Shown here: positions 17,847-26,894 of the stretch, piece after piece
Layout of the letters: every line of letters starts with the position of its first letter
Numbering within the stretch: position 1 is the first letter of the stretch
NCBI RefSeq assembly: GCF_003590795.1
Contig: NZ_QYUL01000002.1
Coordinates: 1-64,000 of the forward strand
DNA: 64,000 bases
DNA from: Azospirillum cavernae
GTDB taxonomy: Bacteria > Pseudomonadota > Alphaproteobacteria > Azospirillales > Azospirillaceae
Direction: 5' to 3'
Made by a program: the position numbers and the translations under genes
The notes under the pieces: generated by a model
Told to the model about the DNA's origin: nothing
Databases searched by the model: none
The model's input: only the letters and a program-made list of their open reading frames with translations

Positions 17847-18779
17847 ATGACCGCCACCGCCCTTCCCGCCCCCTCCGCCCTGCCCGCCGCTCGTTCCTCA
17901 AGCGATGTTCAGCGCGCCACCGCCGTTGGATCGCTGGCGATCCTGCTGTGGGCGTCGGCGGGGTTGCTGACCACGCTGGCCAGCGGCCTGCCGCCTTTCC
18001 AGATGATCGCCACCACCTTTGGGCTGGCCTTTCTGACGGGGACCATCGGCGGGCTGTCGCGTGGGCGCGACGTGATCGGTGTGTTGCGCCAGCCTTGGCC
18101 GGTCTGGCTGGTCGGGGTGGCCGGTCTGTTCGGCTATCACGCCTTTTATTTCCTGGCCTTCCACCTCGCCCCCAACGCGGCGGTGGAGGTCAATTTGCTG
18201 AATTACCTGTGGCCGCTGTGCGTCGTTCTGTTCTCCGCCCTGCTGCCGGGGGAGCGTTTGAAACCCGCCCACATTCTGGGCGCGCTGTGCGGCTTGGCGG
18301 GAACCGCGCTGATCGTCGCCGGGCGGGGCGGCGGGCTGGCGCTGGACGGCGGCCATCTGTGGGCCTACGCCTCGGCCCTGGCGGCGGCGGTGATCTGGGG
18401 TGCCTATTCGGTGCTCTCCCGTCGTTTCGGCAACGTTCCGACCGAGGTGGTCGGCGGCTTTTGTCTGGTCACAGCGCTGCTGGGGCTGGGTTGTCATCTC
18501 GCTTTCGAAACGACTGTCATGCCGCAGGGTTGGACGTGGTTGGCCCTGCTGGCGTTGGGAATCGGGCCGGATGGGCTGGCCTTTTTCCTGTGGGATTACG
18601 GCATGAAGCGCGGCGACATCCGGGCGCTCGGCGTGCTGTCCTACGCCGTTCCCCCGGCGTCCACGCTGCTGCTGATCGTCACCGGGCAAGCGGCGGGCGG
18701 TTGGAGCGTGTGGGCCGCTTGCGCCCTGATTGGCGGAGGCGCGCTGCTGGCCAGTTGGGACGTTATCCGCAAAAAGTAA
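17847..18779 (+). CDS. DMT-superfamily (EamA) exporter, YddG-like
   Basis: A 310-residue membrane protein with about ten transmembrane helices in two EamA repeats. Segments such as LLWASAGLLTTLASGLPPFQM, NAAVEVNLLNYLWPLCVVL and AYASALAAAVIWGAYSVLSRRFG resemble the aromatic amino-acid/drug exporters related to YddG. The substrate cannot be fixed from sequence. It is divergent from the reductase gene with 127 bp between them, and the ABC gene follows in the same direction after 116 bp with no obvious terminator. Confidence 0.85.
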   Translation: MTATALPAPSALPAARSSSDVQRATAVGSLAILLWASAGLLTTLASGLPPFQMIATTFGLAFLTGTIGGLSRGRDVIGVLRQPWPVWLVGVAGLFGYHAFYFLAFHLAPNAAVEVNLLNYLWPLCVVLFSALLPGERLKPAHILGALCGLAGTALIVAGRGGGLALDGGHLWAYASALAAAVIWGAYSVLSRRFGNVPTEVVGGFCLVTALLGLGCHLAFETTVMPQGWTWLALLALGIGPDGLAFFLWDYGMKRGDIRALGVLSYAVPPASTLLLIVTGQAAGGWSVWAACALIGGGALLASWDVIRKK

Positions 18780-18895
18780 CGACTATTTTTCGAGCGCGCA
18801 TCGTACCAAGGTCGTAATAAGGATGGCGTCCTGTCGGCATCCCGACCCGCCGATCCGACCCGACCCGTTGCGCCGCTGAGTTGAGAGTTCGCCCG

Positions 18896-20632
18896 ATGCT
18901 TGATCGCCTGTCCGTTGTCCGCGCGTTTCTCAGCGATGTTTGGCGGTTGACCCGCCCCTATTGGTCGTCGGAGGAGCGATGGGCGGCGCGCGGTCTGCTC
19001 GCCGCCATCGTCGCCCTCAACCTTGGCGCCGTCGCCATCGAGGTGTGGCTGACCCAGGTCAACTCCACCATCTTCAACGCCCTGGAAGAAAAGAACCAAA
19101 GCGGCTTCGTCGACGCGCTGCTGATGTTCGGCGGTCTGGCCCTGGTCTTCATCGCCGTGGCGGTCTATCGCCTCTATCTGAACCAGATGCTGCAAATCCG
19201 TTGGCGTCGTTGGCTGACCGAGCGTTATCTTGGCGATTGGCTGGAGAATCAGACCTTTTACCGGCTGAACTTCACCAGCAACGGCGCCGACAACCCCGAC
19301 CAGCGCATCGCCGAGGATCTGCGGGGCTTCGTGCAACTGACGCTCAGCCTGTCGTTGGGCTTTCTGACCAACATCGTCTCGCTGGTCTCCTTCCTGGCGA
19401 TTTTGTGGGGCCTGTCGGGCGGCGTCAGCCTGTTCGGCGTGGAAATCCCCGGTTATATGGTCTGGGTGGCCTTGGTCTACGCCATTGGCGGCACCTGGAT
19501 CACCCACAAGATCGGCAAACCGCTGGCCAAGCTGAGCTTCGACCAGCAGAAATACGAGGCCGACTTTCGTTTCGCCCTGGTCCGCCTGCGGGAAAACGCC
19601 GAAAGCATCGCCTTGCAACAGGGCGAGCGACAGGAAGCCCACCGCTTCGCCGACCGCTTCGGGCAGGTGGTGTCGAACTGGTGGGCGATCATGCGCACGC
19701 AAAAGCGGCTGGTCTGGTTCACCGCTGGCTATGGGCAAGTCGCCGTCATCTTCCCGCTGCTGGTCGCCGCCCCGCGCTATTTCAGCGGCGCCATCCCGTT
19801 GGGCGCGTTGATGCAGACCTCGCAAGCCTTCGGGCAGGTGCAGGGCGCGCTGTCCTGGTTCATCGACGCCTACACCAGCCTTGCCGACTGGCACGCCACG
19901 ACCAGCCGTCTGGTCGGCTTCCACCACGCGGTCGAGGCGGTGCGCGCCGCCAACAGCCGCCACGCTGGAATCGAACGGGTTGAGGGAAGCGACGCGTCGC
20001 TTCACCTCGACGGGGTTGCGCTGGCGCTGCCAACCAGCGGCGCCCCCTTGCTGCGCGCGGATCTGACCGTGGCCCCCGGCGAGCGTCTGCTGATTTCCGG
20101 CGCGTCCGGGTCGGGGAAAAGCACGCTGCTGCGCGCCATCGCCGGAATCTGGCCCTTCGGCAAGGGGCGGGTGCGGTTGCCGGTCGGGGCCGCGTCGATG
20201 ACTCTGCCGCAAAAACCCTACATGCCGATTGGCAGCTTGCGCGCCGCCGTCGCCTACCCGGCCAACGCCGACGCGTTCGACGAGGCCACGCTGCGCGCCG
20301 TGCTGGTCGATGTCGGCATGGCCGGTTTCGCCGACCGGCTTGATGAGGAGGATCACTGGAGCCAACGCCTGTCCGGCGGCGAGCAGCAGCGCGTCGCCGT
20401 CGCCCGCGCCCTGTTGCAAAAGCCCGCTTGGCTCTATCTTGACGAGGCGACCTCGGCTTGCGATCCCGAGACGGAGGAGCGGTTGTACGGCTTGTTGCGC
20501 GACCGGCTGCCCGCAACCGCCATCGTCAGCGTCGGCCACCGCACCAGCCTGATCGCCCACCACGACCGTCATGTCGCGGTGCGCCGCGATGACGCGCCCG
20601 ACAGCGGCGGCGCCCTGGTCAGCGTTTCGTAA
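18896..20632 (+). CDS. ABC transporter, fused membrane and ATPase domains (YddA/SbmA-BacA type)
   Basis: A 578-residue half-transporter: an N-terminal SbmA/BacA-like membrane domain with about six helices (residues 1-340; WLTQVNSTIFNALEEKNQSGF and NPDQRIAEDLRGF are typical) and a C-terminal ATPase with Walker A SGASGSGKST (about 401-409) and signature RLSGGEQQRVAVARALL. Relatives take up peptides, cobalamin or export long-chain fatty acyl compounds. Start ATG 18896 is preferred over the TTG at 18881. It ends 6 bp before the convergent tssG stop. Confidence 0.88.
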   Translation: MLDRLSVVRAFLSDVWRLTRPYWSSEERWAARGLLAAIVALNLGAVAIEVWLTQVNSTIFNALEEKNQSGFVDALLMFGGLALVFIAVAVYRLYLNQMLQIRWRRWLTERYLGDWLENQTFYRLNFTSNGADNPDQRIAEDLRGFVQLTLSLSLGFLTNIVSLVSFLAILWGLSGGVSLFGVEIPGYMVWVALVYAIGGTWITHKIGKPLAKLSFDQQKYEADFRFALVRLRENAESIALQQGERQEAHRFADRFGQVVSNWWAIMRTQKRLVWFTAGYGQVAVIFPLLVAAPRYFSGAIPLGALMQTSQAFGQVQGALSWFIDAYTSLADWHATTSRLVGFHHAVEAVRAANSRHAGIERVEGSDASLHLDGVALALPTSGAPLLRADLTVAPGERLLISGASGSGKSTLLRAIAGIWPFGKGRVRLPVGAASMTLPQKPYMPIGSLRAAVAYPANADAFDEATLRAVLVDVGMAGFADRLDEEDHWSQRLSGGEQQRVAVARALLQKPAWLYLDEATSACDPETEERLYGLLRDRLPATAIVSVGHRTSLIAHHDRHVAVRRDDAPDSGGALVSVS

Positions 20633-20638
20633 CCCCGT

Positions 20639-21760
20639 TCATGGAGGCGGCGCGGTCAGCGTCACCGCGCCCTCATCGCGCCGCGCTCGTGTGGTCAACC
20701 AGGAGGTCCAGCCCAGACGCGGCGCGTCCGCCGTCGCCGCGTTCGTCAACAAACGCCCCGCCCCACCCAACCGCACGCCCAGCGCGCGCGGTCGATCCGC
20801 CAACATCCGGGGGGATTGCAGATGCAGCCGGTTGGAGCCAACCAGCCGGGTTCCCGGCACCGCCGCCGGACGCAGCCGCAAACGGACACGGAACTCGGTT
20901 CCCGCCCCGGCGTAAAACCCGGCGAGATCACGCAAGGCTCGCGCCGCGTGACCGCCCGGCAGAAAGGCGCGGAAGCCATCCAGGTCGAGCGGTCCAATCT
21001 CCAGCGTCACCGCCGCTTGCTGGTCCCACACCCGCCGCCCCAGCACCGCGCCATCCCCCAGAACCGCGTTGCGCTGCCCCAACCGGGTGATCTGCGTATC
21101 GTCCAGCGTCAGCCAGCCGCCCTGCAACGGAATCGCCCGGATCGGCACGCCCAAATGGTCGTTCAACAGGCATTCCAGCCCGTGCAGGCTGCGCGGTTGT
21201 TGGGCCAGCGCCCCGGCATGGTTCAGCAACGCCCGATCCGGCACCGACATCCGCCCGCGCAACCCTTGGGTGCCAAGGCCGATCAGGCTGTAGAGATGCT
21301 CGGCGAAGGGGCCCTCATCGGGGCGCTCCCGGCTCAGCGCCGGACGGTGCATGCGCCGCGAGCGATAGAGGATCGACACCAGCCGGTGATTGAAGATATC
21401 GAGGAAATCGCGGGTCGCGGTGTCGCCCGCCCGCGCCTGTTGGATGATGGCTTCGGTGAACGGCGCGGGCAGCGGCCCGAATCCTCCGGCCAAACCGAGG
21501 AAATTGACCAGCACCTCCCAATGCGGCATGCCGGGGCCGGGCGGGGTCGCGGCGCTGAGGTCGCTGGCCGGAAAGGCGGTGGTCAGGCTGGAGCGGAAAC
21601 GCACGGCCTCATGCGCCGGGTTGCCGCCATCGCCGACGCTGCGCGCCTCTGGGCACAGCCGCTCAATCAGGCTGATCGCCTGAAGCGCGTCGAAACGGTG
21701 GGCCTCGGTGGCCAACTGTTCGATTACAGAACGGGTTGATCGCCAGCCAGAGGGGGCCAT
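20639..21760 (-). CDS. tssG: Type VI secretion baseplate subunit TssG
   Basis: A 373-residue TssG (VasB/ImpH) protein, part of the wedge of the T6SS baseplate. Typical features are the SVIEQLATEAHRFDALQAISLIERL start, the WEVLVNFLGLAGGFGPLPAPFTE block, the RDFLDIFNHRLVSILYRSRR block, and the C-terminal LNRLHLQ-like region. The ATG at 21760 overlaps the tssF 3' end by 37 bp; upstream in-frame Mets lie within tssF. It is the last gene of the locus. Confidence 0.93.
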   Translation of the reverse strand: MAPSGWRSTRSVIEQLATEAHRFDALQAISLIERLCPEARSVGDGGNPAHEAVRFRSSLTTAFPASDLSAATPPGPGMPHWEVLVNFLGLAGGFGPLPAPFTEAIIQQARAGDTATRDFLDIFNHRLVSILYRSRRMHRPALSRERPDEGPFAEHLYSLIGLGTQGLRGRMSVPDRALLNHAGALAQQPRSLHGLECLLNDHLGVPIRAIPLQGGWLTLDDTQITRLGQRNAVLGDGAVLGRRVWDQQAAVTLEIGPLDLDGFRAFLPGGHAARALRDLAGFYAGAGTEFRVRLRLRPAAVPGTRLVGSNRLHLQSPRMLADRPRALGVRLGGAGRLLTNAATADAPRLGWTSWLTTRARRDEGAVTLTAPPP

Positions 21761-23553
21761 GTTTTCCAGATCCCGTTGCGTTGTCGGCTGGTCAGCACCA
21801 ATTGCGTGAAGGAGTTGACGCCTGCGTACAGCCCGAAAAAGCGGTTGAGCACCGACGCCAGCAAAAAGGGATGGCTGCCGACGAAGCGCTCTTCGTCCAA
21901 CTCCAGGCGGATTTCGGTTCCCCGGCAAAAGCCGCGCCAGGCTTCCCCGCCGATCCGTCGCACCACTTGGCCGCTGGACAGCCCCGACAAGCCGGACACT
22001 TGACCGGACACCGTGGCGTCGTCAAAGGCGGCGTAGAGGCGCAGGATTTCGCGCAGCGCCGCCAACCCGGCTTCGCCGTCCAACGACAAATGATTGAGGG
22101 AGAGATGCGACACCAGCCGCCACAGGGTCTGACCGCCCAGCGGCGGCGTGGCTTGGCGCGTTGGTTTGGTCAGGCAGACGATCCCCTGCAACGGGGCGTC
22201 CACCTCGATCTCCATCCGTGCGCCCGCTGGCATCTGCTCGGCCACGCCCCGGTTGGTGCACAGCGTGTGGGCGAACACCACCTGAGCCGGGGGGCGGGTC
22301 GGTTTGAAATCCAGATCCAGAAAGGACAGCATCAAATCCGTCCCCGGCAGATCCGCCCGTCCGGTCGGCTGGCGCCGCGCCGTCCAAAAGGCGCGCGAGT
22401 CGGCGCGCTGCGCCCCATGATCGAAGGAATAGAAGGGTTGGAACACCCGGCTGTCATCCTCGTAAGCCGAACTGGCCGACAGCTTGAGAATGGAGTGAAT
22501 TTCGGTCGAGCGTTCGCGGTAGCTGTCGGGCGGCAGACGGTATTCGATCTGCGTCTGATCCAACCGCACCGGCTCCGACGTTTTGCGGAACAGATTGACG
22601 ATGGGCGCGCAGTTCAGCCGGAGTGACGCGCGATCCACCGTGATCGGGCGGCGCGGCGGGTTGGCGAGCAGCACCAGAAGGTCAACTTCCTTGCCCTCGC
22701 CCAGGCTGGCCGTAAGCCCATCCCCCAACCCATCCACGTCAATGAACAGGTATTTTTCCGGGAAAACAAAATACTCCTGGATCAACCGATAGGCCTGATG
22801 GGCGTGGCGTGGCCAGGGCAAAACATCCTCGTTGGGCGCAAAGCCAACCGGACGCAGACAGGATGCCGGCAACTCACGCAGCGGAGCCGACGCGCCGACC
22901 GGGCGAACAGCCACCCCACAGGCCTCGTTCAGCAGCGTTTCATACAGCACGCCCGCCGCCGCGCCGCTGAGATGCAACCGCAGCCGCTTGGGCGCCATGT
23001 CGGCGAAGCTGAGCTTTCCCATGCCGCGCAACGTGATGCGCAGCACCGCGCCCACCGCACTGCGCCGATCCAGAAACGGGAAGGCCGCCGCCGCCTGGAT
23101 GGCGGCGTCCGTCACCTCGATCGGCCAAAGCTCCACCGGGTAGGATGTTCGAAAACGGCAGGTCAGCCCATCGGTCGCCTCGGCGAACAGCGGGGTTTCG
23201 TCGGGCAGGGTGAAGCCGGTGGCGGCGCGGGCCTGATCGGGATCCACCAGGAACTGGGCCACCGCCATGCTCGGCACCGGAGCCACCAGATGCGGATACA
23301 GCACCCCCAACAGCGCCGCCGGAATTTGTGGAAAGTCCGAATCCAACGTGCGCTGGATGCGCGCGGTCAGAAAAGCGAAGCTTTCCAGCAGCCGTTCAAC
23401 ATGCGGATCGGGCGATTCCGCCCCGGACAGATCCAATCGCGAGGCCACGCGCGGATAACGCGCGGCGAAGCTTGCGCCCTCGTGCCGCAGATAATCCAGC
23501 TCACGCTGGTAATAATCCAACAGATCGTTGCGATCATCACGGCTCATCGCCAT
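21724..23553 (-). CDS. tssF: Type VI secretion baseplate subunit TssF
   Basis: A 609-residue TssF (VasA/ImpG), of usual length. It begins with DLLDYYQRELDYLRHEGASFAARYP, the most conserved segment of the family, followed by DPHVERLLESFAFLTARIQRTLD. TssF and TssG form the baseplate wedge with TssK. Met3 is an alternative start. It overlaps tssE by 17 bp upstream and tssG downstream, indicating coupled translation. Confidence 0.95.
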   Translation of the reverse strand: MAMSRDDRNDLLDYYQRELDYLRHEGASFAARYPRVASRLDLSGAESPDPHVERLLESFAFLTARIQRTLDSDFPQIPAALLGVLYPHLVAPVPSMAVAQFLVDPDQARAATGFTLPDETPLFAEATDGLTCRFRTSYPVELWPIEVTDAAIQAAAAFPFLDRRSAVGAVLRITLRGMGKLSFADMAPKRLRLHLSGAAAGVLYETLLNEACGVAVRPVGASAPLRELPASCLRPVGFAPNEDVLPWPRHAHQAYRLIQEYFVFPEKYLFIDVDGLGDGLTASLGEGKEVDLLVLLANPPRRPITVDRASLRLNCAPIVNLFRKTSEPVRLDQTQIEYRLPPDSYRERSTEIHSILKLSASSAYEDDSRVFQPFYSFDHGAQRADSRAFWTARRQPTGRADLPGTDLMLSFLDLDFKPTRPPAQVVFAHTLCTNRGVAEQMPAGARMEIEVDAPLQGIVCLTKPTRQATPPLGGQTLWRLVSHLSLNHLSLDGEAGLAALREILRLYAAFDDATVSGQVSGLSGLSSGQVVRRIGGEAWRGFCRGTEIRLELDEERFVGSHPFLLASVLNRFFGLYAGVNSFTQLVLTSRQRNGIWKTWPPLAGDQPVL

Positions 23554-24004
23554 CCCCCGCGCTGTCGGTCAGCAGGATGGGGAAACTGACGGATTCGACG
23601 ACGCCGTCAAGCGCGAAGGAACCCGACACCCGCGCGCGCAGCCGCGACCGCTCGTTGCCCACCCGTTCCAGCGTCACGGAGGGACTCAGCAGGCGCGGCT
23701 CGAACGCGACCACCGTGCTGGTCATCAGCCCGGCCAAGCGGGTTTCGCTGTCGGCGTCAAAGGGCCAGAACAGCGACAGATCCGGCAGGCCATAATCCAG
23801 GGTGCCGCGTGGCCGCAGACCCAATTGGTCGGCGGCCAGCGGCGTGCGCGTGTTCAACAAACGCTCCAACTCGCGCCGGATCGAGGCCAGCAGCCCGTCC
23901 CGGTCGAGCAGGCGCGGATCCTGCCGCCCGTCCGCCCCGGTGGAAGCGGCCAAGCGGTCGAACAGCGGCGCCCGGACACCCTGCGTGGCCCGAGGCCCCG
24001 GCAT
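23537..24004 (-). CDS. tssE: Type VI secretion baseplate subunit TssE (gp25-like)
   Basis: A 155-residue gp25/lysozyme-like baseplate protein. It shows the LLASIRRELERLLNTR motif, then LDYGLPDLS and a C-terminal beta domain ending in the family-type inner-sheath contact region. It recruits sheath subunits TssB/TssC to the baseplate. It follows hcp by 9 bp and overlaps tssF, which fixes its place in the operon. Confidence 0.93.
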   Translation of the reverse strand: MPGPRATQGVRAPLFDRLAASTGADGRQDPRLLDRDGLLASIRRELERLLNTRTPLAADQLGLRPRGTLDYGLPDLSLFWPFDADSETRLAGLMTSTVVAFEPRLLSPSVTLERVGNERSRLRARVSGSFALDGVVESVSFPILLTDSAGDGDEP

Positions 24005-24013
24005 GACCGACCG

Positions 24014-24514
24014 TTACGAAACGACTTGCGCGCCGAGATCGTGCTTGACCGGCTGGTTGCCGCCCGCCGTGCCATCCGCCGTCTTCTGTTGGATGTAGGT
24101 GTATTGCACCGAATTGTAGCTGAGCGTGATGGTTTCCGCCGGAATGTCGCCGGTGCCGCCGCCAATCGAGAGGTTGGAGACGACGACGCCGGTCATCACC
24201 ACCTCAAGATACTTGATGGCCTTGTTGTCGCCATCGGAGCGATAGGCGGTGAAGGTGGCGGTGCCGATCTGCTTGCCGCTCCAGCACATCTTCAGCAAAT
24301 CGTCGGTCGCCGCGTCGATGTATTTGGTGAAGGAGAAATCAGAGTGGTTGGCCTGCTCGACCGTGCCCGAACCGGCGGAGCTGCGGGTCGGCGAGGTCGG
24401 CTGGTTGAAAGAGTGGCTCCAGGACAGAACCTGAATGGATCCGATGTTGCTGCTGTCGAGGCTTTCACCCGTGATGTCCGGGGTCTTGAAAGCGATGAAC
24501 ATATTGCTGGCCAC
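24014..24514 (-). CDS. hcp: Hcp family inner-tube protein (TssD)
   Basis: 166 residues, the hexameric ring protein that stacks to form the inner tube of the T6SS and is secreted. Family motifs are MFIAFKTPDITGESLD, IQVLSWSHSF, FTKYIDAATDDLLKMCWSG and the C-terminal ETITLSYNSVQYTY. It has no extension carrying an effector domain. The 112-bp gap after tssC is the largest within the B-to-G stretch and holds only a small GCGTC-A-GACGC palindrome (24590-24600). Confidence 0.95.
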   Translation of the reverse strand: MASNMFIAFKTPDITGESLDSSNIGSIQVLSWSHSFNQPTSPTRSSAGSGTVEQANHSDFSFTKYIDAATDDLLKMCWSGKQIGTATFTAYRSDGDNKAIKYLEVVMTGVVVSNLSIGGGTGDIPAETITLSYNSVQYTYIQQKTADGTAGGNQPVKHDLGAQVVS

Positions 24515-24626
24515 GATGATCTCCCTCGTGTTGGCGAATCTGGGTGCTGGCGCGTGGACGCGCGATGCGGATGCCGCCCCCGCGCCCCAGCGTCAGACGC
24601 CAGAGCGCGGGAGTGTCGGAAACGCC

Positions 24627-26117
24627 TTACCGAGGTGACGGCGGCGGCAGTTCGGCAACCAGACGGATGGACGCGGTCAGCTCTTCCAATTGGAAATGCG
24701 GGCGCAAGAAGACCGTGGCGTTGTAACATCCGGGCTTGCCCGGAATGTCCGTCACGTCAACGCGCGCGTCGCGCAGCGGGTATTGCGCCTTCAACGCCTG
24801 CCCGGCGTCGTCCTTGCCCAGCACATAATCCATGAGCCACGTGTTCAGATAGCTCTGAACATTCTCCTTGGTCATGAAGCTGCCGATCTTGTCGCGCATG
24901 ATGACTTTGATGTAGTGGGCAAAGCGCGACGCGTTCAGGATGTAGGGCAGCATCGACGACAGGCGGCTGTTGGCGTTGGCCGCCGCCGTGTTGTACAGCT
25001 TGGGCTTGTTGGTGGTCTGGCCGCCGAAGAAGGCGGCGTAGTCCGTGCCCTTGCAATGGACCAGCGCGACGAAGCCGAGATCGTTCAGCTCCTTCTCGCG
25101 GCGGTCGGTGATGGCGATTTCGGTCGGGCATTTCAGGGCGATGTCGCCCTCGTCGGTGTGGAAGGTGTGGGTCGGCAGACCTTCAACCTTGCCGCCGCCC
25201 TCAACGCCACGAATCGCCGCCGTCCAACCATGCTGGGAGAAGGCGTTGGTGATGCGCGCGCCAAGCATCCAGGCGGGGTTGCCCCACAGATACTTGCCAT
25301 GCTCGCGCCCGTCGGTGTCCTCGACGAAGTTGATCCCCTCGACCGGCACGGTGTCCGGGCCATAGGGCAGACGCATCAGCACATGCGGCAGGCAGAGCGT
25401 GACGTAGCGCGAATCCTCGCTGGCGCGGAAAGAACGCCATTTGATGAGTTCGGCGCTCTCGAAAATCTTCGACAGATCGCGCGGAACGCCCAGTTCGGTG
25501 AAGCTGCCCATGTCGAACAACATCGGGTTGGCCGACGCGATGAAGGGCGCGTGCGCCGCCGCCGCGACGTTGGAGACCTTTTCCAACAGCGCCATGTCCT
25601 GCGGGTGGCGGCCGAACTCGTAATCGCCGATCAGCACGCTGTAGGGATAGCCGCCGAAGGTGCCGTATTCTTCCTCATAGACCTTCTTGAACAGCGCGCT
25701 CTGGTCGAACTCGACGGCCTTTTCCAGGTCCTTCAGCAATTCGCCCTTGGTGATGTTCATCAGGCGCAGCTTCAGCATGCTGCCCGTCTCGGTGTTGAAC
25801 ACCAGATAGGCCAGGCCGCGCCACGAGGCTTCCAGCTTCTGCAAATCGGGGTGGTGCAGAATGTCGTTCAACTGGAGCGAGATCAGATCGTCGATCTCGG
25901 CGATGCGGTCGGAAATGGCGGCGACGACGTCGCCCCGCACCGTGCCGCCGGTCTCTTCCAGCACCGAATTGACGAACTCGTCCACCAGGTCGCGGGCGTA
26001 GCCGCGCTGCGTCTCGTCGCGGGCCAGCTTGCCCTCGACCAGGATGCGGTCAAGGATTGACAGGGTTTGCGTTTGCACCGCCGCGCCGCCGCCTGCGGTT
26101 TCGGTCTCGTCAGCCAT
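24627..26117 (-). CDS. tssC: Type VI secretion sheath large subunit TssC
   Basis: A 496-residue EvpB/VipB-type protein; with TssB it builds the contractile sheath. Diagnostic stretches are LQKLEASWRGLAYLVFNTETG, YPYSVLIGDYEFGRHPQD, LRLPYG-type handle region (VLMRLPYGP), NAFSQHGW and the C-terminal PGKPGCYNATVFLRPHFQLEELTASIRLV. It lies 88 bp after tssB. Contraction needs recycling by ClpV, for which no gene is present here. Confidence 0.96.
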   Translation of the reverse strand: MADETETAGGGAAVQTQTLSILDRILVEGKLARDETQRGYARDLVDEFVNSVLEETGGTVRGDVVAAISDRIAEIDDLISLQLNDILHHPDLQKLEASWRGLAYLVFNTETGSMLKLRLMNITKGELLKDLEKAVEFDQSALFKKVYEEEYGTFGGYPYSVLIGDYEFGRHPQDMALLEKVSNVAAAAHAPFIASANPMLFDMGSFTELGVPRDLSKIFESAELIKWRSFRASEDSRYVTLCLPHVLMRLPYGPDTVPVEGINFVEDTDGREHGKYLWGNPAWMLGARITNAFSQHGWTAAIRGVEGGGKVEGLPTHTFHTDEGDIALKCPTEIAITDRREKELNDLGFVALVHCKGTDYAAFFGGQTTNKPKLYNTAAANANSRLSSMLPYILNASRFAHYIKVIMRDKIGSFMTKENVQSYLNTWLMDYVLGKDDAGQALKAQYPLRDARVDVTDIPGKPGCYNATVFLRPHFQLEELTASIRLVAELPPPSPR

Positions 26118-26205
26118 GGAATCCTCTCCTCACGCGGATGCCGTCGGGTTGTGTCCACGACGGCGTCTCATGATTGTCTCGATGGGCCTGTCAGGGGTCA
26201 GCGGA

Positions 26206-26766
26206 TCACTCAGCCGCCGGATCCGCCGGAGGTTCCGCCGCAGCGGGGGCCGCTGGCGACGCCTTGGTCGGGCCGGCAAGCTGCGTCTTCAGCGCGGCCA
26301 GCTCTTCCGTGCTGGCCATCACCGACTTCAGCAGCGCGTCGAGATCGTCGTTGCCGTCCAGCTTGGTCAACAGATCGCGCAGACGCGAACGCGCCTCGAA
26401 CAGCCGCTTCAGCGCGGGGACCTGCTTGATGACCTCGACCGGGCCGAAATCATCGAGATGCTTGAATCGCAGCTCGACGTTCAGGGAATCGGCGCTGCCC
26501 GGTTGCAGACGGTTCGGAACGCGGAAGGCGACGCGCGGGTTGATCGAGGACAACACGTCCTGGAAATTGTCGCGGTCAACCTCGACGAATTTGCGGTCCT
26601 TGACGGGCGGCAGAGCCTCCGCCGGTTTGCCCGACAGGTCGGACATGATTCCGACGATGTAGGGAAGCTCCTTCTTCTCGATGGCGTCGCCGATTTCCAC
26701 ATCATAGGTGATCTGGACGCGCGGCGGACGGACTCGGCTGAGTTTGTGCTGAGTGCTCTCGGCCAT
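26206..26766 (-). CDS. tssB: Type VI secretion sheath small subunit TssB
   Basis: A 186-residue VipA-type protein with the typical PPRVQITYDVEIGDAIEKKELPYIVGIMSDLSG and FVEVDRDNFQDVL segments; it intertwines with TssC. A C-terminal alanine/proline-rich tail (about 165-186) is somewhat low in complexity. The ATG at 26766 has AGAGGT 7 nt upstream and is preferred over one six codons earlier. A TATAAT element upstream suggests that a promoter starts the sheath/baseplate half of the locus here. Confidence 0.95.
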   Translation of the reverse strand: MAESTQHKLSRVRPPRVQITYDVEIGDAIEKKELPYIVGIMSDLSGKPAEALPPVKDRKFVEVDRDNFQDVLSSINPRVAFRVPNRLQPGSADSLNVELRFKHLDDFGPVEVIKQVPALKRLFEARSRLRDLLTKLDGNDDLDALLKSVMASTEELAALKTQLAGPTKASPAAPAAAEPPADPAAE

Positions 26767-26843
26767 AGGGTTGACCTCTGCCAAATGTTGCGACGCACGC
26801 CCAACGAGACTATCAGGCGCGATAACGAGAGAATTTATCTAAG

Positions 26844-26870
26844 ATTATAAGCAGTTACTCGCCGTTACAA
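26844..26870 (-). promoter_or_regulatory. Candidate σ70-type promoter of tssBC-hcp-tssEFG
   Basis: On the minus strand TTGTAA (26870-26865) and a perfect TATAAT (26849-26844) are separated by 15 bp, slightly short of ideal. They lie in the AT-rich 128-bp gap between tssA and tssB, one of the few AT-rich places in the locus. The start point would be about 70 nt before the tssB ATG. Confidence 0.4.
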
Positions 26871-26894
26871 GAATAATTCCGGTGACGGACCAAT

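Noticed and set aside
18641..20572. 643-codon minus-strand frame
   Set aside because: Antisense to the YddA-type ABC gene, low-complexity His/Gln/Gly-rich translation, no ribosome site or family resemblance.
24590..24600. GCGTC-A-GACGC palindrome before hcp as an operator or terminator
   Set aside because: Only 5-bp arms in very GC-rich DNA; expected by chance.
20639..26766. tssE-tssF-tssG overlaps as frameshift evidence
   Set aside because: Each gene is full length with family-typical ends; short overlaps are ordinary translational coupling.
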